A stretch of 64,000 bases of DNA. It comes from Watersipora subatra (Eukaryota > Bryozoa > Gymnolaemata > Cheilostomatida > Watersiporidae). A model generated the notes under the pieces. The model searched no databases and had not been told where the DNA came from. It was given only the letters and a program-made list of their open reading frames with translations. The stretch is taken from assembly GCF_963576615.1 (NCBI RefSeq), contig NC_088714.1:124001-188000 (forward strand), written 5' to 3'. Shown here in pieces: positions 16,401 to 31,400 of this stretch; position 1 is the first letter of the stretch; each line of letters opens with the position of its first letter. The translations under genes were made by a program, and so were the position numbers.

Positions 16401-19400
16401 AAGTGTTTCTTTACAACAATCGGCAGCATGACGACCTTCTTTTACTAACTGCTAGTAGTAAACACTTTTTTTTTCTAGACGAGGTCTACCGATTCGGCCA
16501 CTCCTGGTAACCGTCCTCCTAACTATTGCCTCTTCGTCAGGCCTATGTGAGGTTCAAGTCTCCTGAATACTCCCATCAGAGTCCCCACTCGCTAGGCCAC
16601 TTTCAACCGTGGCATTGGGTGGTTCTTCAACTTCATCATTTAAACCATAACTGTCACGAACAACTTTTATCGTATTTTCTAGGTAAATCAGACACACTGA
16701 TTCTGATTTTGTACTCAAAATAAAGATTAGTCCACTAACCTTCAAAGTCATTTAGGCTTTTTTAAAGCGTTTCAATATCCGTTTCAAAAACAACACAATC
16801 GGCATTACAAGCTCCGCCCATAAATATGTGACGAAACCTAGCTTTTTCAGAAACGGAAGTTGGGAATGTTTAGTCCGATTTAGAATAATAGAGATGGGTG
16901 TCTTAAAACTCATTATTATCTAAATCCAGCCTGTAAAATAGTTTCAGTTTTTTATGAAAGGGATATAAACTATTTAAAATTGCTCGCAGCATGTTACATG
17001 ACGTTTAAATGGGCTGGACGCCGAGAAAAATGAGCTCAAAAAGCGCGGTTTTATCACGAGCTAGCGTTGTTATTGCGCTTTTTAAATATGCAATGCTAAA
17101 TAGCTTATCTACCTTTCAGAAAAGACTGATATTATTTTTAAGGCTGAATTTAGATATTAATGGATTTTAAAACACCCATCTCTATTATTCTAAATCGATC
17201 TAAACATCCCTACGTAACTTCTGTTCCTAAAAAGCTAGGTTACGTCAAGTATTTATGGGCGGAGCTTGTTATGCCGATCGTGTTGTTTTCGAGACCGATA
17301 TTAAAACGCTATAAAAAGTTCTTCATTACTCTGAAAGTTAGTGGCCTAATCTTTATTTTGATTACAAAATCGGAATCAGCATGTCTGATTTACTTAGTAA
17401 ATATGATAAAAGTTGTTCGTGGCAGTTATGGTTTAAACTTTATATTCTCTCCCCACATTCACTATCTTTAAGCTGGCCATCTACCCAATATCCAGGGTTG
17501 GCAAAAATATTGATATTTTTAAAAATATCATATCGCTGATATATATCATGATATTTTTGATATTCATGATATTTCTTAAACAAATTACTATGTGTAAAAG
17601 AGTTTCAAGCTAGGTATGGTGTTTACATTGTGATTGATGTATTTTATAGGTTATATGAGACCAGTCAGCAATGTTTAATACCAAACACTTGATTTATTGT
17701 AAGCCTAGTATAATAATAATATTTATAAATATAAAAATATTCGTCAAACATTAGATTGAAAATCATGACATGAATGCAATGTGCAAACAAAATAGTTCAA
17801 ATAGTAAATACACAATATGATAGTCCAAGCATGTTCTAATGTCCTATTCTTGTCTAGTTTAGGTATTTGTAAACAAACACCAGTTTGCCAGCCTTCACCA
17901 CACCGAGACGACTTCTCAACTTGCTGTAAAAAAGTCCACATGATGAAAACACACACTCAACACTAGCAGTCAGAGTTATATCATCACATTTATAGATTTT
18001 ATACTGAGCCAGAACTTTTAGAAGCTATTCATTGAAAGATTTTTTACAGAAAACGATGAGATGAGTTACTCTGTCATCTTTGTGAGTCAGTGCAATATGC
18101 TTACAATTCTGTCTCTGGGTGTCAAATTGTTCAGTTCAAAATCATGGATTATGAAATTCAAAGGGTTTCCAGCAGGCTGGTTTTCCAATAAGGCAATAAA
18201 ATATAACAGTTTAACATGAGATGAGATAATCAGATTAGTGAGATAGTACTGGGATGAATATTTAGATCTGAAAAACTCTTCTCAACTCAAACACTAATTC
18301 ATTGGTCTAGCCAATGTCACCTCCTTGGTCTGGCTGTCTTTGTTTGTCTGTGTTGGGTAAGCCTAATAGGCCTCTGCAAGTATTTGATGGTTTAGGTGTT
18401 ATTTAGCATTTATAGACTGTTAGCAATAGTTGTAAGGTGAAAACAACGGTAAAATGAATATTTTCAAAAATATTGACTTTTTTGACCTAAAAATATCATA
18501 TCGATCGCTGATATATATCAAGCGATATATATCAAACCATCCCTGCCAATATCATATCTCAACTTAATCACCATCTTCAAACAACTCAGAAAATTGGTAT
18601 AGGTGTTATTATTAGCACACTCATGACTGTCGGTGTAAGTGTTAAGATCATGAGGGGATCTCTAGGTGAAATTGTAATTTTGGGGAAACATATGTTTTCT
18701 ATTTCTCTTGATCTCCTCGAACCAACCATTACCCAATAACTCTCTTGCGCACTGTCCCTTCTTACTACCATATCTGCTGCTCCGGTGTCAGTAGGCGTCT
18801 TCACGTAAATGACCTGTCCCGGCTCAAGTTCTTGTAATTTTGATACCTTACGCTGGATATCCCAACTGCTTTTTAACTTCAACTTCCTTTCCCTTTCTCC
18901 ACTTTCAAACTACTCATAATCTATTTCCCCTTTACTGCTTATGCCTAAATTCAACGTAACCGCGACTTATTTGTTCTGTCAAACACTAGTTGAGTAACCA
19001 GTTGACAGAGGGGTTGTTCTACACACTAACAATGCCGTATCCTTTTCTTTTTTCCTCAAACATTTCACACTTTTAACTACACTCTCCGCCAACCCATTAC
19101 TTTGTGGGTACCGAGGACTACTGGTTACTGCTCTGATTTTGTACAAATCTGCAAAATCTCTAAACTCTACTTTCATAACAAGGCCCGTTATCTCAACGCA
19201 AAATGCTAGGGATACTGAAGCTAGCAAACGCGTTCTTCATAACATATATTACTTCCCTAGATGTTTGAGTGTTGATGAGCAGTGCTTCAATCTACCTGGA
19301 ATAGTAATCAACTATCAACAAATATATTTCCATCCAATACAAATATGTTACCGAGTAAATCCCAAGGCCATATTTAACCATAAGTTGGTGCTTGACTACC

Positions 19401-22400
19401 CCATGGATGACACAAGTATTGCACTGCCTTACGAACTCACAAATGTCTACACTCACTCTTGGCCACCAGAAGTGGCACCTAGCTCTTCTACGACATTTAT
19501 TAATTCTCTGGTAACCAACATGACACTTCTCTAAATACAGTTTTCTCATTGACCTAGATATGTATACCCAATCCCTGAAGAAAAGCAACCCAACTCATAC
19601 CGTAAGCCATTCCCTCGCACTATAAAGCTTCAAAAGCTCACTGCCCAACTTTTTAATATCTTTCGGCCAACCTTCCATAACATACTCGAAACACCCCACA
19701 GCCTCCTCATCCTTCAACATCTTCGACCTTAAAGCACATAAATTACATAATTTTTTTATTGCATATTTCAATACATCAGAGTCTTGGCTTTCGAATGAGC
19801 TATTGTTTGCCATGGTGAGACAGACATTGGTTGGTGTTTATAGCATTTCCCCAGAGCTCTACCGCAAAAAAGTTTACTGGCATAGTCTTGAAAATTGTGA
19901 TGTCGCAATTCTTGTTGTGTGCTTTTACCGCTTATTTATCAACTTCGAAAGTGACGATAATGACGCTAGCGGCAGGCGAAGATAGGACAACTCCAGAGAA
20001 CGAATGAAGATGACAAAGGAATCGGTGTCATTAGTTCTCCATGTACATGTTATTTCTATGATAAGTACCTCAGACTCCAAGAACCATACTATATTTTCCC
20101 GATGATATTATGCACTAGCTCTTTATTTTTAATGCGATGTTAAGGGTGACAACTGAGACTAATTAATTTCAAGGATTGCGTGATCTCGCGAAAGTGCGAT
20201 TGACATTTAGTCCTAGGGCCACGCAACCGCAGGTCATAATTTAATCGATGTGATTTCATTACCTTTATCAATGACAGTAAATTTATTGAAGCATAATTAA
20301 TTAACCCAGAACATGTGTTTGTTTTGGTCGGGCGATAGCACGATCGCGGGCATTGTTGATTATCTAGAATCTTAGTTTATTATTAGTGCTCTCCGGATTT
20401 AACAGCACCGATTGTCACAGAAAAACGCAGCCTCAATGGCAGCGAAAGAGCTCGACAAATTAAGGCTAAATGAGAATTATGATGCCACATTTTGAGTACT
20501 TGAACCAAGTGTTTTTTTCCAGGACGTGTTTTTGACACCCCGTTTTTCATAGTTCTATTGTTCTTTGTGTATTAAACATAGGCTCATTCGAAAGCCAAAA
20601 CTCTGATGTATTGAAATATATATAACAAAATTATGTAATTTATGTGCTTTAACTCTGTGAAATTGTCAGTAGTCACACAGCCAACTACATCAGTATTTAC
20701 CTCTTCACACCTATTCACATCGCTTTCGCTGTAAAACTTGCCATTAGGTCAGCTCAAAGAGTCGGCCAAATACATTTGCTCCCCAGGTGTATGAAAATTC
20801 TGTAATTGTACCTCATCAACCTCATTTTAAACCTCGGAACCCTGACTGATGAGGCTGACAAGTCCTTTTCCCCAAGAGTAAAATAATCAGCTTGTGGTCA
20901 GTCCCCATCTCAAACTTTCTGCCTACTAGTTAGTAGTCAAATTTCTCACACGCTTAAGTAATTGCTATTGCCTCTTTCTCTATAATTGCTTACTTTTGCT
21001 CTGTCTCGGTCATTTTCCTCGACGCATATCCTACTGGCTGCCGCATATTACCCTCGTTCAATTGCAACAATACCGCTCCAACCTCACTTCTACTGGCGTC
21101 CGCAGATACATTATGCCTTTTATTTAGATCAAAGGCACACAAAACTAGTGCTTTAGATAAAACTATCTTTACCTTCCCAAAGCCCTTTCCTGATTTGGAC
21201 CTCAATACCACTTTAATCTACTTCCTGACAGCTTGTAATTTGGTGTGCATTACTCCGCTAGCTCCCTGCTAAACTTGCATTACTCAAATAATTTACCATT
21301 CCTGTAAACCTCGCCTCCATTTTATTAGCTGGCGGTTTCAAAGCCTAAAACTGCCTCAACATTACATGGATCTGGCTTAATGCCACTCGTGCTAGCCAAA
21401 TGGCCCAGGAACTTGATCTCACTTTTGCCAAACTCACACTTATCTTTCCTTAATGTCATGCCTGAACACCTAATTCTCCTCAGTACCTCCCTCAATCTCG
21501 ATCAATGCTTATCTGCATCTCTCCCATATACTAGGATATCGTCCATTAAACATACTATTTCTTTCATACTACCAATAATCTTTTCCATCACTCTCTAGAA
21601 AAATTCAGGAGCCGAGGAGATATCAAATGACATCCGATTGAACCTATATTTACCTCAAGGGGTGATAATGGTTGTCAATGACTTTGACCTCACCTCCATC
21701 TGAACTTGCCAAAACCTTGAATTCGTATTTAATTTTTGCAACACCGTTCCCTTTGACCATTCATCGAGCAAATCTGAAATCTTAGGCAGAAGGTAAACTT
21801 CCTGCTTGACAGATTTGTTCAGCTCGGTCAAATCTTCACACATTATCTTCCCCCTGCTTTAGGTGCTATAGTTAGCCCTGAGCACCACTCAGTGGGTTCT
21901 CCAACCCACTCAATCACTTCATTTGTCAACATACTGTCTAAATCCTTTTTAGCCTGCTCTCCTAACCCAGCTGCTATTGGTCTAAATGAATATAACCTCA
22001 CTGGTTCTGTACCTTTCTTTAACCTAATTCTATAAAGACTTGGCATAGTGCCTAGAAATTTAAAAACTTCCTGAACTCTCCTGCCGGCTCAAACTCACTG
22101 TTGCTTACCGCTTTGACCACAGCCAACAGATTCAACTGCCTCAACTCGGTTATGCTCCAAAAGTTTGCCATTACCATATCAGGTACACTTTAGTCTTAAT
22201 AAATATATATTTACTTTCCAATTGAACTCCTGCTTTACCAACTGTTCTTAATTCACGACCGACCAACCATCCCTTCCAAAACAATCGATGGCTCCCCTAG
22301 CTGTAGGTTCAACCTTTCGGCCATCCCATCGGTTACAGTCGACACCTCTGTCCCAGTATCAAACGTAAACTCGACATTCTCCCCATTAACTTTCAGAAGC

Positions 22401-25400
22401 TGAACAATTCTCTGTCCTAGTCAAGGGTCATCACCATATTTATCTATAGAGCCAGATAATCTGCCACTTCTGGCCTTACTACTGTCACGGTACCTTTCAT
22501 CATACCCATTTGTCTCGCGCCTCCCATTACGACTGTCTCTCTCATGCTTATTCATACATTCATCCCTATATTTACTCAACTTATCTCTCACCTCACGAGG
22601 GCATTCGCTGCCTCTTTACCCCTCCCTACTACTATCCTGACTACCATACTTCTCATAGCTGCTGTCACGGCTACCTCCTAACCTGCTGCTACCTCATCTG
22701 TCATACTCTACTTCTCTACCCATATCCCTACAATATCGGGATACATGGCTTCGTCACCTACAGAAAAATGTAATGGAAGGACAACTCCGCATTTCGTGAC
22801 TACTACACTTGCAATTGTAGCAAACTCTATCTCTACTACTTTCTCTACTATTTGCTCCATTACTAGAAACATACCTCTCCTTGCTATTTTTTTTATACCT
22901 CCTACTGTCCCTGTCCCTACTATACTCTCGACCCCTCGCTCCATACATATTACTAGAAATTCCACTGTCATACAGCCCACGACCAAAGTGATATTGGAAC
23001 AAAAGAAAGGGTACTGATGGTTGAGAAATGCAATATTAGCAGTCAAATAGGATAACTGCAATGGTAGCTGTAATGTACTGGGTGTGGGTGTTATTATATA
23101 CAACAAACAGCAATAATGAAAGGAAAAGATTATATGTTTATATCTCTCCCCCTGCAATATGAGAAATGCAATATTGGCCAATATTAGAAGTAAAATGCAC
23201 TGATATTATTAGAATAATCAATATTATTAATATAGTAATATTATAAAACCAATGCACAATTTTGTTTACATTTAAAAACGTCATAGTTAGCGATATCAAA
23301 AAGTTGTGGTATTTATATAGATTTTTAGAAAATCTGTACTACGTAGTCATTGTTCTGTAGTCATCCAAACTTATAATTAAATATCGTAATAATCTCATAA
23401 GAATTGTTAGAAAAAATATCGTCATTTCCTTTACTTACACTGCGTTGGACATCAGTTAGAATTCCAAAGTACTCAAAAGTGTCTAAAATGTCAGTTACTT
23501 TGAAATCGGCAAAAATGAAACGATTTCAGTACTCCTACGTTAATTGCAGAAACCTTCGGCAATTCGACAATGCTATAGACTGGTGAAATGTGCACGTTAT
23601 TTTTTCGTGAAATGCGCACAATTTAATCGTTCTATTCTCTGTCGCCCAGCGTTTCAATTTCCGGTCTTAACTTTTATTAAACCAAGCTTTTCAAGCGTTT
23701 TGTGACGATTTTCGTCCAAATAAGTCTGTCTATTTGTGTATAATCCGATCAGATGGGTAAGTTTTTAGAGAATTTCGATAATTTACAAAGACTAAGTAAC
23801 ATATTTAAATAGGCCTATATGTGTTTTGTATCGTTATTATACTTTAACTAAGCTACAAAACGATGGTTAAATTTGTTGATGAAATTTTGATACAAGGATT
23901 CGTCTCATTGTTGATGAATAATTTTCGTAAGTTGTGTGCACATGCATTTATCATAAAAACTCTCAAACTTCGCATCCGCTCGTTTGGTCGTGAGAATATC
24001 ATGCTCATCGCTACTATTTCCATAATACTTTCCACCGCTCTTAGGGCTACTTTTAGGAGAATATCTACCTCCTGAATCGTATTCTCTATCACCACCACCA
24101 CTCCAGTACTGCGCACGGTTGTCACACTCTGACACCTACTCTCTGCACTCAAGAACCTGTCTGAGTTATTGGTTACTTCGTGAGTCCTCAATGTCTCATT
24201 CAACATCTTCCAAGTCAATTTAGCATTCTTCATCAAGTCTCTTACTTCTCTATCTCTCAACCCATTAACTGCCACTATAAGAGCAAACTTTACTCTATCT
24301 GCATTATTCGCTACCTCAGCATAACTGCTTAAACTCTCGTTGCAAGAACTCTCTATTGCTTTCACCAAGTGCCTGCCGTCAAGAGCTTATGCCCCTTTAC
24401 CAACATGCTCTCCTGTCTACCATAATATTCCTACAAAATCTCCACTGCCTCTTCATAAGTGGAATTTGCGCCTTCCACCTTAAACCCCGCACCTCTTAAT
24501 TCGTCCATACCACTGTGCCCAATATCTCTCAATACCGGTACTAATTTAAAGCTCTACCTCTCATAATAGGCACTCTGTCGCCATTTTCATAACCTCTTCA
24601 CCCAACTGCACCCTTGATGCATCAATTCATTTCTTCTACGAATCTCTCCCACAAACCATCACCATTTTTACCAAATACCAGCTTTGGATAGCTGGCCTCT
24701 ATTACTTAGGCAATTCACTCTACGCTTCCTCTTCTTATATTTTTAATTCACTCTTTTACAAATAATTAATGTTAATGCTCCCCTTATATATTTAATCATG
24801 ACACTTGACAGCTTCGACACCTCCCAGTCATGACGATTCGTCTGCACAACACTATACCATTACCTCACCTGCACTCCTATTAAAGGGTGCCATCAAACAT
24901 TAAACTAATAGCGCAACCAGAAAATTATCGCTAACGATAGCACCACACAAAATTTTTTTATAGAGATTATCAACTGCGCCATGTTGTATAAATAGATGAA
25001 CTTACATGAACTGAAGCAAAGAAGGAACCGCTCCTGTCTTGCACTTGCTTTTATAACCCTCCATCTGCTGGGTCACTACTACGTCACCGACTTCTCGTCA
25101 CGACTTGTAACTGCTGTGACCTCAGACATGAGCGTAGCCTGGGGCCCACGAACCCGATTATACAACACTTGATATTTTTATCCACCGTATCTACCTATGT
25201 ACCTTGATATCTTTAGCTCCTGTAACTAGCTACCTTGATATCTTTAGCTGCTGTATAAACATACTTCGGGCCTCTAAGCTGATGTTCGTAATTGATGACA
25301 GTCGTTACATACATGTACTTCCCTATTAGTAAATGTATATGCACAGAGTCTGAAGACAACACTGATGCTATTAACCAACCAGGCAGCATCTTTAAATTAC

Positions 25401-28400
25401 CATAAAACCTCTAATTAAAGCCTTTAATCATCTATAGTGGCGGTAAACTGGAGACGGCGTTCAAATAAAGGCTGGCCGCGTATTTTTCAAATGGCTCGTC
25501 CGAATTTTCGGAAGATAAACTTAGCCCTTTTTCGGGTGAAGCGATTGTCGCATATATTTTGCTCTCTTTTTCCGCTAGAGTGATAATACACCTTTTGGAT
25601 GCAATAAATCGGCTAACTTACCTTCAACTTGTGCAAGATCTTTTAATAAATATGCATCAAGAAAATTGCAATTCGTTGACATTTTCAATTTTTACTTCAT
25701 TCTAAATTTGAAAACATTCTTTTATTCTATATATATATTTAACAATGTTACATAAGGCTAATTGCACTCATTAACGTTTTTCCTACAGTTTTCAGCCAAA
25801 ACTAGCTTTTTATGTGCAATAGAAGTGGAGTTGTGAGTATCGATCCATTGTAAGCCGTGTTAAGATAGCCGCAAGGATGCTATTAAATAAATACATGCAA
25901 TAAATCTGCATATTTATAAGTTATATAATGACAATCTATTAAATGATACAAATATATGTTCATGAACAAGTGACATAAATGAATCATACTTGTATTACTG
26001 GCAGAAACAGAAATTAGCGTTTTTAAAACAAAAATATTTGCATCATTTGCTTGGATAGCTGCGTTCTGATTGTTGCTTTCGATCGAACGAACATCTTCTA
26101 GTTGCCCAACAGCTTCTACAATATCTTCTGGCTTCAACTTTTTTTTAAAGTTCATTTACCATCGTAAATGTAAACCCTTTTTTTGTATATGTAGGCTACT
26201 TCGAAGTAGTAAGACCCCGGTTAAACAAGGAACTACTATTAGCTTGAGACCGTTATTGATAATTTTATGGTGTTTCTTTCAAATTTTTAACGAAAAAAAG
26301 TGAAAAGCTCTGGAGTTGGACAACGGAAGGTTTGATTGTTTTTAATGTAAGCGATTCATTGTTAATACGATTATACGATTTTGTGGAGACTTTATTACTG
26401 ATCACATGACATTATGGTTTCATAAAGATTAAAGATAGTTAAAGTGGTGGTCAAACGGAGGTGGCGTTCAAATAGAGGGGCATTCAAATAGAGGGGCATT
26501 CAAATAGAGGGGCCTTCAAATAGAGGGGCATTCAAATAGAGGCGGCATTCAATTAGAGGTTTAATGGTAAGTCACGATTATAGTCGATGGGTTTTTGCTT
26601 AGTTTGGTGTTTGATGTAAAGCAGGTATTTAATTTCTGTAACTTCACAAAACTTATAAGTTATCGCATGAGTCTGCCCTACACTCACATATGATTCATGA
26701 CAGAATCACTCGGATCGAACTGGCAAGTTTTAATATATTAAAACTTGCCAGTTCGATCCGAGTGATTCTGTCATGAATCATGTTTCCTAATGGACATTGA
26801 CAAACTAGCAAGCCCTTAGCAATCAGTTTTTATTTCATCATTTCACATATTTAATCACTATGTTTCCATGATGCGCAGTGCTTCGGAGTTGCGCTATCTC
26901 CGATTCATGGAAACGGCGTCTTCGCACTGAAATCACTGCGCACTGATCAGTGCGAAGCCAGTGCAAATTCACAGTAAGGAAACAGCGACTGCGCAGTGGC
27001 TGCGCATAGCTCTCATGCCGTGGAGACGGATTCTTCGAGGGCCATAAACTAGTACAAAGGTTGTCCTGCTAATCTTGTTTTTTTCACTGTTCTTCCGATC
27101 TTCTTTCACAAAAATTTAATTATGGTCTGCATTCACGAGGATGATGAGGTGATTACTTTCCTGGACTTTGTTATCGTTGCCAACACTTTTCAAAAATAGG
27201 TGGCAAGTCCTAAATTAACGTTTAAATAATATACTTAAAAATACTTATTAAAAATATATTACTATGTAAAAAGTGTGTTAAGGTTTGTAAAACCTTGTGA
27301 ATGTTTATTGTAAATAAAAGTATGACGACAGAATCATAAAAAAACCGTTTATGACGTTCGGTATCTGTGATCGATTCTATTTCTCCATCAGGCGATTCGA
27401 TTTATACAATTTCTCTTCTCTGGCTAATTTGCGGTATTTGCTGAAAACCACTGCGCAGCATGGAAACGTACAATCCCCTCGACTTCGGAGGGGGCTGCTT
27501 CGCAGTACTGCGCACCATGGAAACATAGTGTATGTGTCGTATCACACTCGACTCTATTACAGCCATGTGTTGGAAGAGCTACAGCACCAGATAAACACCA
27601 AGCAAAAGGACCAGATGACAGACCAAGAGCTCCAGTTTCACTACTTCAAACTGCATGACTTTGACAACAACAATCTGTTAGATGGCCTTGAGATAGTTAA
27701 GGCCTTGACACACGCACATGATGAAGCGAGTAAGTTGCTTTTCACTCACATACCGCTCTGTGAGTGGGTAGACTGTATCACAAGTAGGTGCCTAGATGCA
27801 AGTAGAGTGCCAAACATTGCTCGCTGCTCTTTCAACTAACCCTTTTTGTTCTAGCTAGAGCTAACTCTAGCTACTGCTAGCTCTAGCTTCTGCTAGCTCT
27901 TGTTACTACTAACTCTAATTAATGCTAGCTCTAGGTACTGCTAGCTCTAGTTAATACTAGCTCTAGTTATTGCTAGCTCTAGTTATTGCTAGCTCTAATT
28001 ATTGCTACCTTTAGCTACTGCTAGCTCTAGCTACTGCTAGCTCATGTGCTCTTTTAGAAATATTATGGTGTCAAAGCTAAACCATCACGCTGTCCATATC
28101 CCACCTATTTAAAACTTGCGATATCAAGTCTTGTCTAACTAACAACATAATGTACATAACTGCTGCCGATGGCCATAACTCGTGTATAAATATTGTGAGC
28201 AAGGTATTGTCACTAGACCTACATGTATCTATTCACTAAATGACCACCTACATGCTCCTGAAGACCATGTATCTATTCATTAAATGACCACCTACATGCT
28301 CCTAAAGACCATGTATCTATTCACTAAATGACCACCTACATGCTCCTGAAGACCATGTATCTATTCACTAAATGACCACCTACATGCTCCTGAAGACCAT

Positions 28401-31400
28401 GTATCTATTCACTAAATGACCACCTACATGCTACCGAAGACCATGTATCTATTCACTAAATGACCACCTACATGCTCCTGAAGACGGTGTATCTATTCAC
28501 TGAATGACCACCTACATGCTCCAGAAGACCATGTATCTATTCACTAAATGACCACCTACATGCTCCTGAAGACCATGTATCTATTCACTAAATGACCACC
28601 TACATGCTCCTGAAGACCATGTATTTATTCACTAAATGACCACCTACATGCTCCTGAAGACCATGTATCTATTCACTAAATGACTACCTACATGCTCCTG
28701 AAGACCATGTATCTATTCACTAAATGACCACCTACATGTATATGTTCCTGAAGGCCATGTATCTATTCACTAAATGACCACCTACATGCTCCTGAAGACG
28801 GTGTTGGCACATTCACCCTATTTACCACCTTTTTAAACCACACTTGAGAGGAGTTAGTTTTCATGTTCTTATAGCACAGCTGTATAGCCAATGGTTCTCA
28901 TAGCACAGCTGTATATCCAATGGTTCTCATAGCACAGCTGTATATCCAATGGTTCTCATAGCACAGCTGTATAGCCTATGGTTCTCATAACACAGCTGTA
29001 TAGCCAATGGTTCTCATAGCACAGCTGTATAGCCTATGGTTCTCATAGCACAGCTGTATAGCCAATGGTTCTCATAGCACAGCTGTATAGCCAATGGTTC
29101 TCATAGCACAGCTGTATAGCCAATGGTTCTCATAGCACAACTGTATAGCCTATGGTTCTCATAGCACAGCTGTATAGCCTATGGTTCTCATAGCACAGCT
29201 GTATAGCCAATGGTTCTCATAGCACAACTGTATAGCCTATGGTTCTCATAGCACAGCTGTATAGTCTGTGGTTCTCATAACACAGCTGTATAGCCTATGG
29301 TTCTCATAGCACAGCTGTATAGCCCATTGAACTTAAAACCCCTGGAATGGCAATCACGTGACTTTTACGTTGATAATAATACGTATTGGAGTATAAGTAT
29401 ATACGTATTCGAGAATACGTATATAATACGTACCATATTGGAGAGCTAATCGAATGCTAGTTCCGTTTGTAAACAAACGGTAAAAAATGACAGAAATGTA
29501 CATGTTGAATAGTTATTTTCCAGCTGGGTGTTAATAAAAGCTACTCCTACACAACGTTTAGAGTGCCCTGATAGAAGAAAACCTATTTATAACATATGGA
29601 GTGGGATATATCAAATGATAAGTAGATGTATAATAGATTTTCATGGACCATGTTACTCATACAAACTGTTGTATTACAAATGCATAAACCCAGCAAATGA
29701 TATATTCAGGCAAATAACAACTGTTCCATTATATTAAAATTTATATTACATATGCATAAATGCATATGGAAAAACTTAGCACATGAAGTATTTCGATAAA
29801 AACAACACATAGGTATGCTGCCAAAACAGAAACTGTTTTCAAGATTTAAGTGATTATAGCTTATGAATGTATGATATGTATAATACAGTATCTGTAAAAG
29901 ATGGAATGAACTACTGCAACAACTAAACAGAAATTAAAAACAGTCCTAATAGAGAATAATCAAAATAATGCAAACAAGGAAATGCAGGAATTAGTGTAAT
30001 CAGATGATTAAACTTATACATACACGTTACAGAGACTGTGTAAAAGGAGATTTGTATAGAAGTGGATATTGAGCCAAGGTGCATCAGTTTCTTAGAACTA
30101 AATTAGATTAGGAATAACAGCACAACAACAGCTGCAGATGAATATTACAGTGATTATATTGTTACTGGCCTTTAAAAAGTACTATTTTAGTATTGTATGC
30201 CACAAAGATGCATCTTGCAGTTTGAGTGTAGGATTTTAGCATAATGATGCTGTCGGAGATCATAGAACGACTGAATAAGGTTTTTGATCAATGATGCAGT
30301 GGTTGGATATGCCATCTGCCGTATCCGTAAGGTGTTTCCCAAAGCATAACACATCACTAGATCTTACACTACTGATAAAATACACCACACAATGGAGTGG
30401 ATCTGGCTTTGTATGAATACGAAAGTATTGATCTGCAACTAGCAGGATCCTGATGACATCGGCTATTGGACGCACCAATCCTCCATTGTTTTGTAGCTTG
30501 AGTAGAGTATAGAGATGTCTGTACTGGATACTTGACTTAGTGGTAACCAGCAACTGACGGCCAATGTCACGACAGCACTTTAGTTAGCTTTTGCACAATG
30601 TAGCCAGCTATATAGACTATACTGTTACCTATAACAGAAATTTGACATCTGAAATCATTGAGTTCCACAAACTAATCAACTTCTGGAGTAGCCTGTATGA
30701 TGAGAATCTCGTTTTGAGCAGTAACATTACCTGTCTTACTAGCATCTGATTCTGCACCACATTTGCTGATAAGTTTGCGAAGGTAGCCTTAAACTGAGTA
30801 ACAGTAGGATTATTATTCCAACCCCCTAAACAAAAGCATCAATTATAACAATTACATAAAATCAAAAAAAATGAATGTCTTATTCACATAAACATAGTAC
30901 CCTTAATAAACAACAATACAACTAATAAAATAAACAAAAATAAAACAGCTCAAAATGCTACCATATCGCTATGTAAAATGAAAATGTGGCAATTTTCAAT
31001 GGAAGTCATTCACACCCATCTTAGGCATAAAGCTTAAAGGTTGACTTGCAACAAAATTCACATTACCGTTATTTGATATGAAAAGATTCACCATGTCTTA
31101 CCCTGTTGTGTTGTAGGCAGGGTTGTTAAAAATCGATGATTTATTTTAAATCAAAAAAATCGATTTCTATTGTTTAATTTGATTTTTTTATTTAAATCGA
31201 TTTTTTTTTGTTCCAAAAAGATGTTTTGTGTTCTAAATTGCAAGTTATTGCTATCAATTTGGAATTTATGATTTGCAGGAGTATTAATTAGTTTTATTAC
31301 AACAACTAGGAAATGAAGAAAACATTTACACAGTTAACACACGATAAAAAGGACAGCATAATTTATGTGTTGGACATTAAATCACAGAAACGAAGATGAA

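Larger units (their letters stand above)
15031..25167 (-). mobile_element. Decayed Ty3/gypsy LTR retrotransposon with nested insertions
   Basis: A 10.1-kb element read on the minus strand. The LTRs (15,031-15,215 and 24,982-25,167) are about 185 bp and clearly alike, TGTTGTATAA to TTATACAAC(A). The putative PBS TGGCGCAGTTGATAATC directly follows the 5' LTR, and a purine tract (15,216-15,236) precedes the 3' LTR. Internal order is gag-like region, CCHC knuckle (about 22,760), aspartic protease with DTG (about 22,350), RT, RNase H, integrase: the gypsy order. A further ORF with zinc knuckles follows integrase. Frames are broken by stops and shifts throughout. Insertions inside: foldback A at 16,644-17,432, hAT at 17,493-18,545, and foldback C at 19,733-20,648. 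It sits in MCFD2 intron 1, in antisense. The flanking 5 bp (ctttc, cttga) do not match well. Confidence 0.9.

Noticed and set aside
19803-19985. Frame MFAMVRQTLVGVY..., also present at 48,837-49,028
   Set aside because: It recurs only because the two family-C foldback elements are copies. Its reading differs between copies and has no domain.
23754-23760. ATGG|GTAAGT as a possible first exon
   Set aside because: It lies within unexplained DNA inside the gypsy element, with no downstream exon in frame. A single motif is not enough.
28862-29324. CRISPR-like array of 29-bp repeats
   Set aside because: The repeats are head-to-tail with no spacers, and the DNA is eukaryotic. It is a minisatellite.
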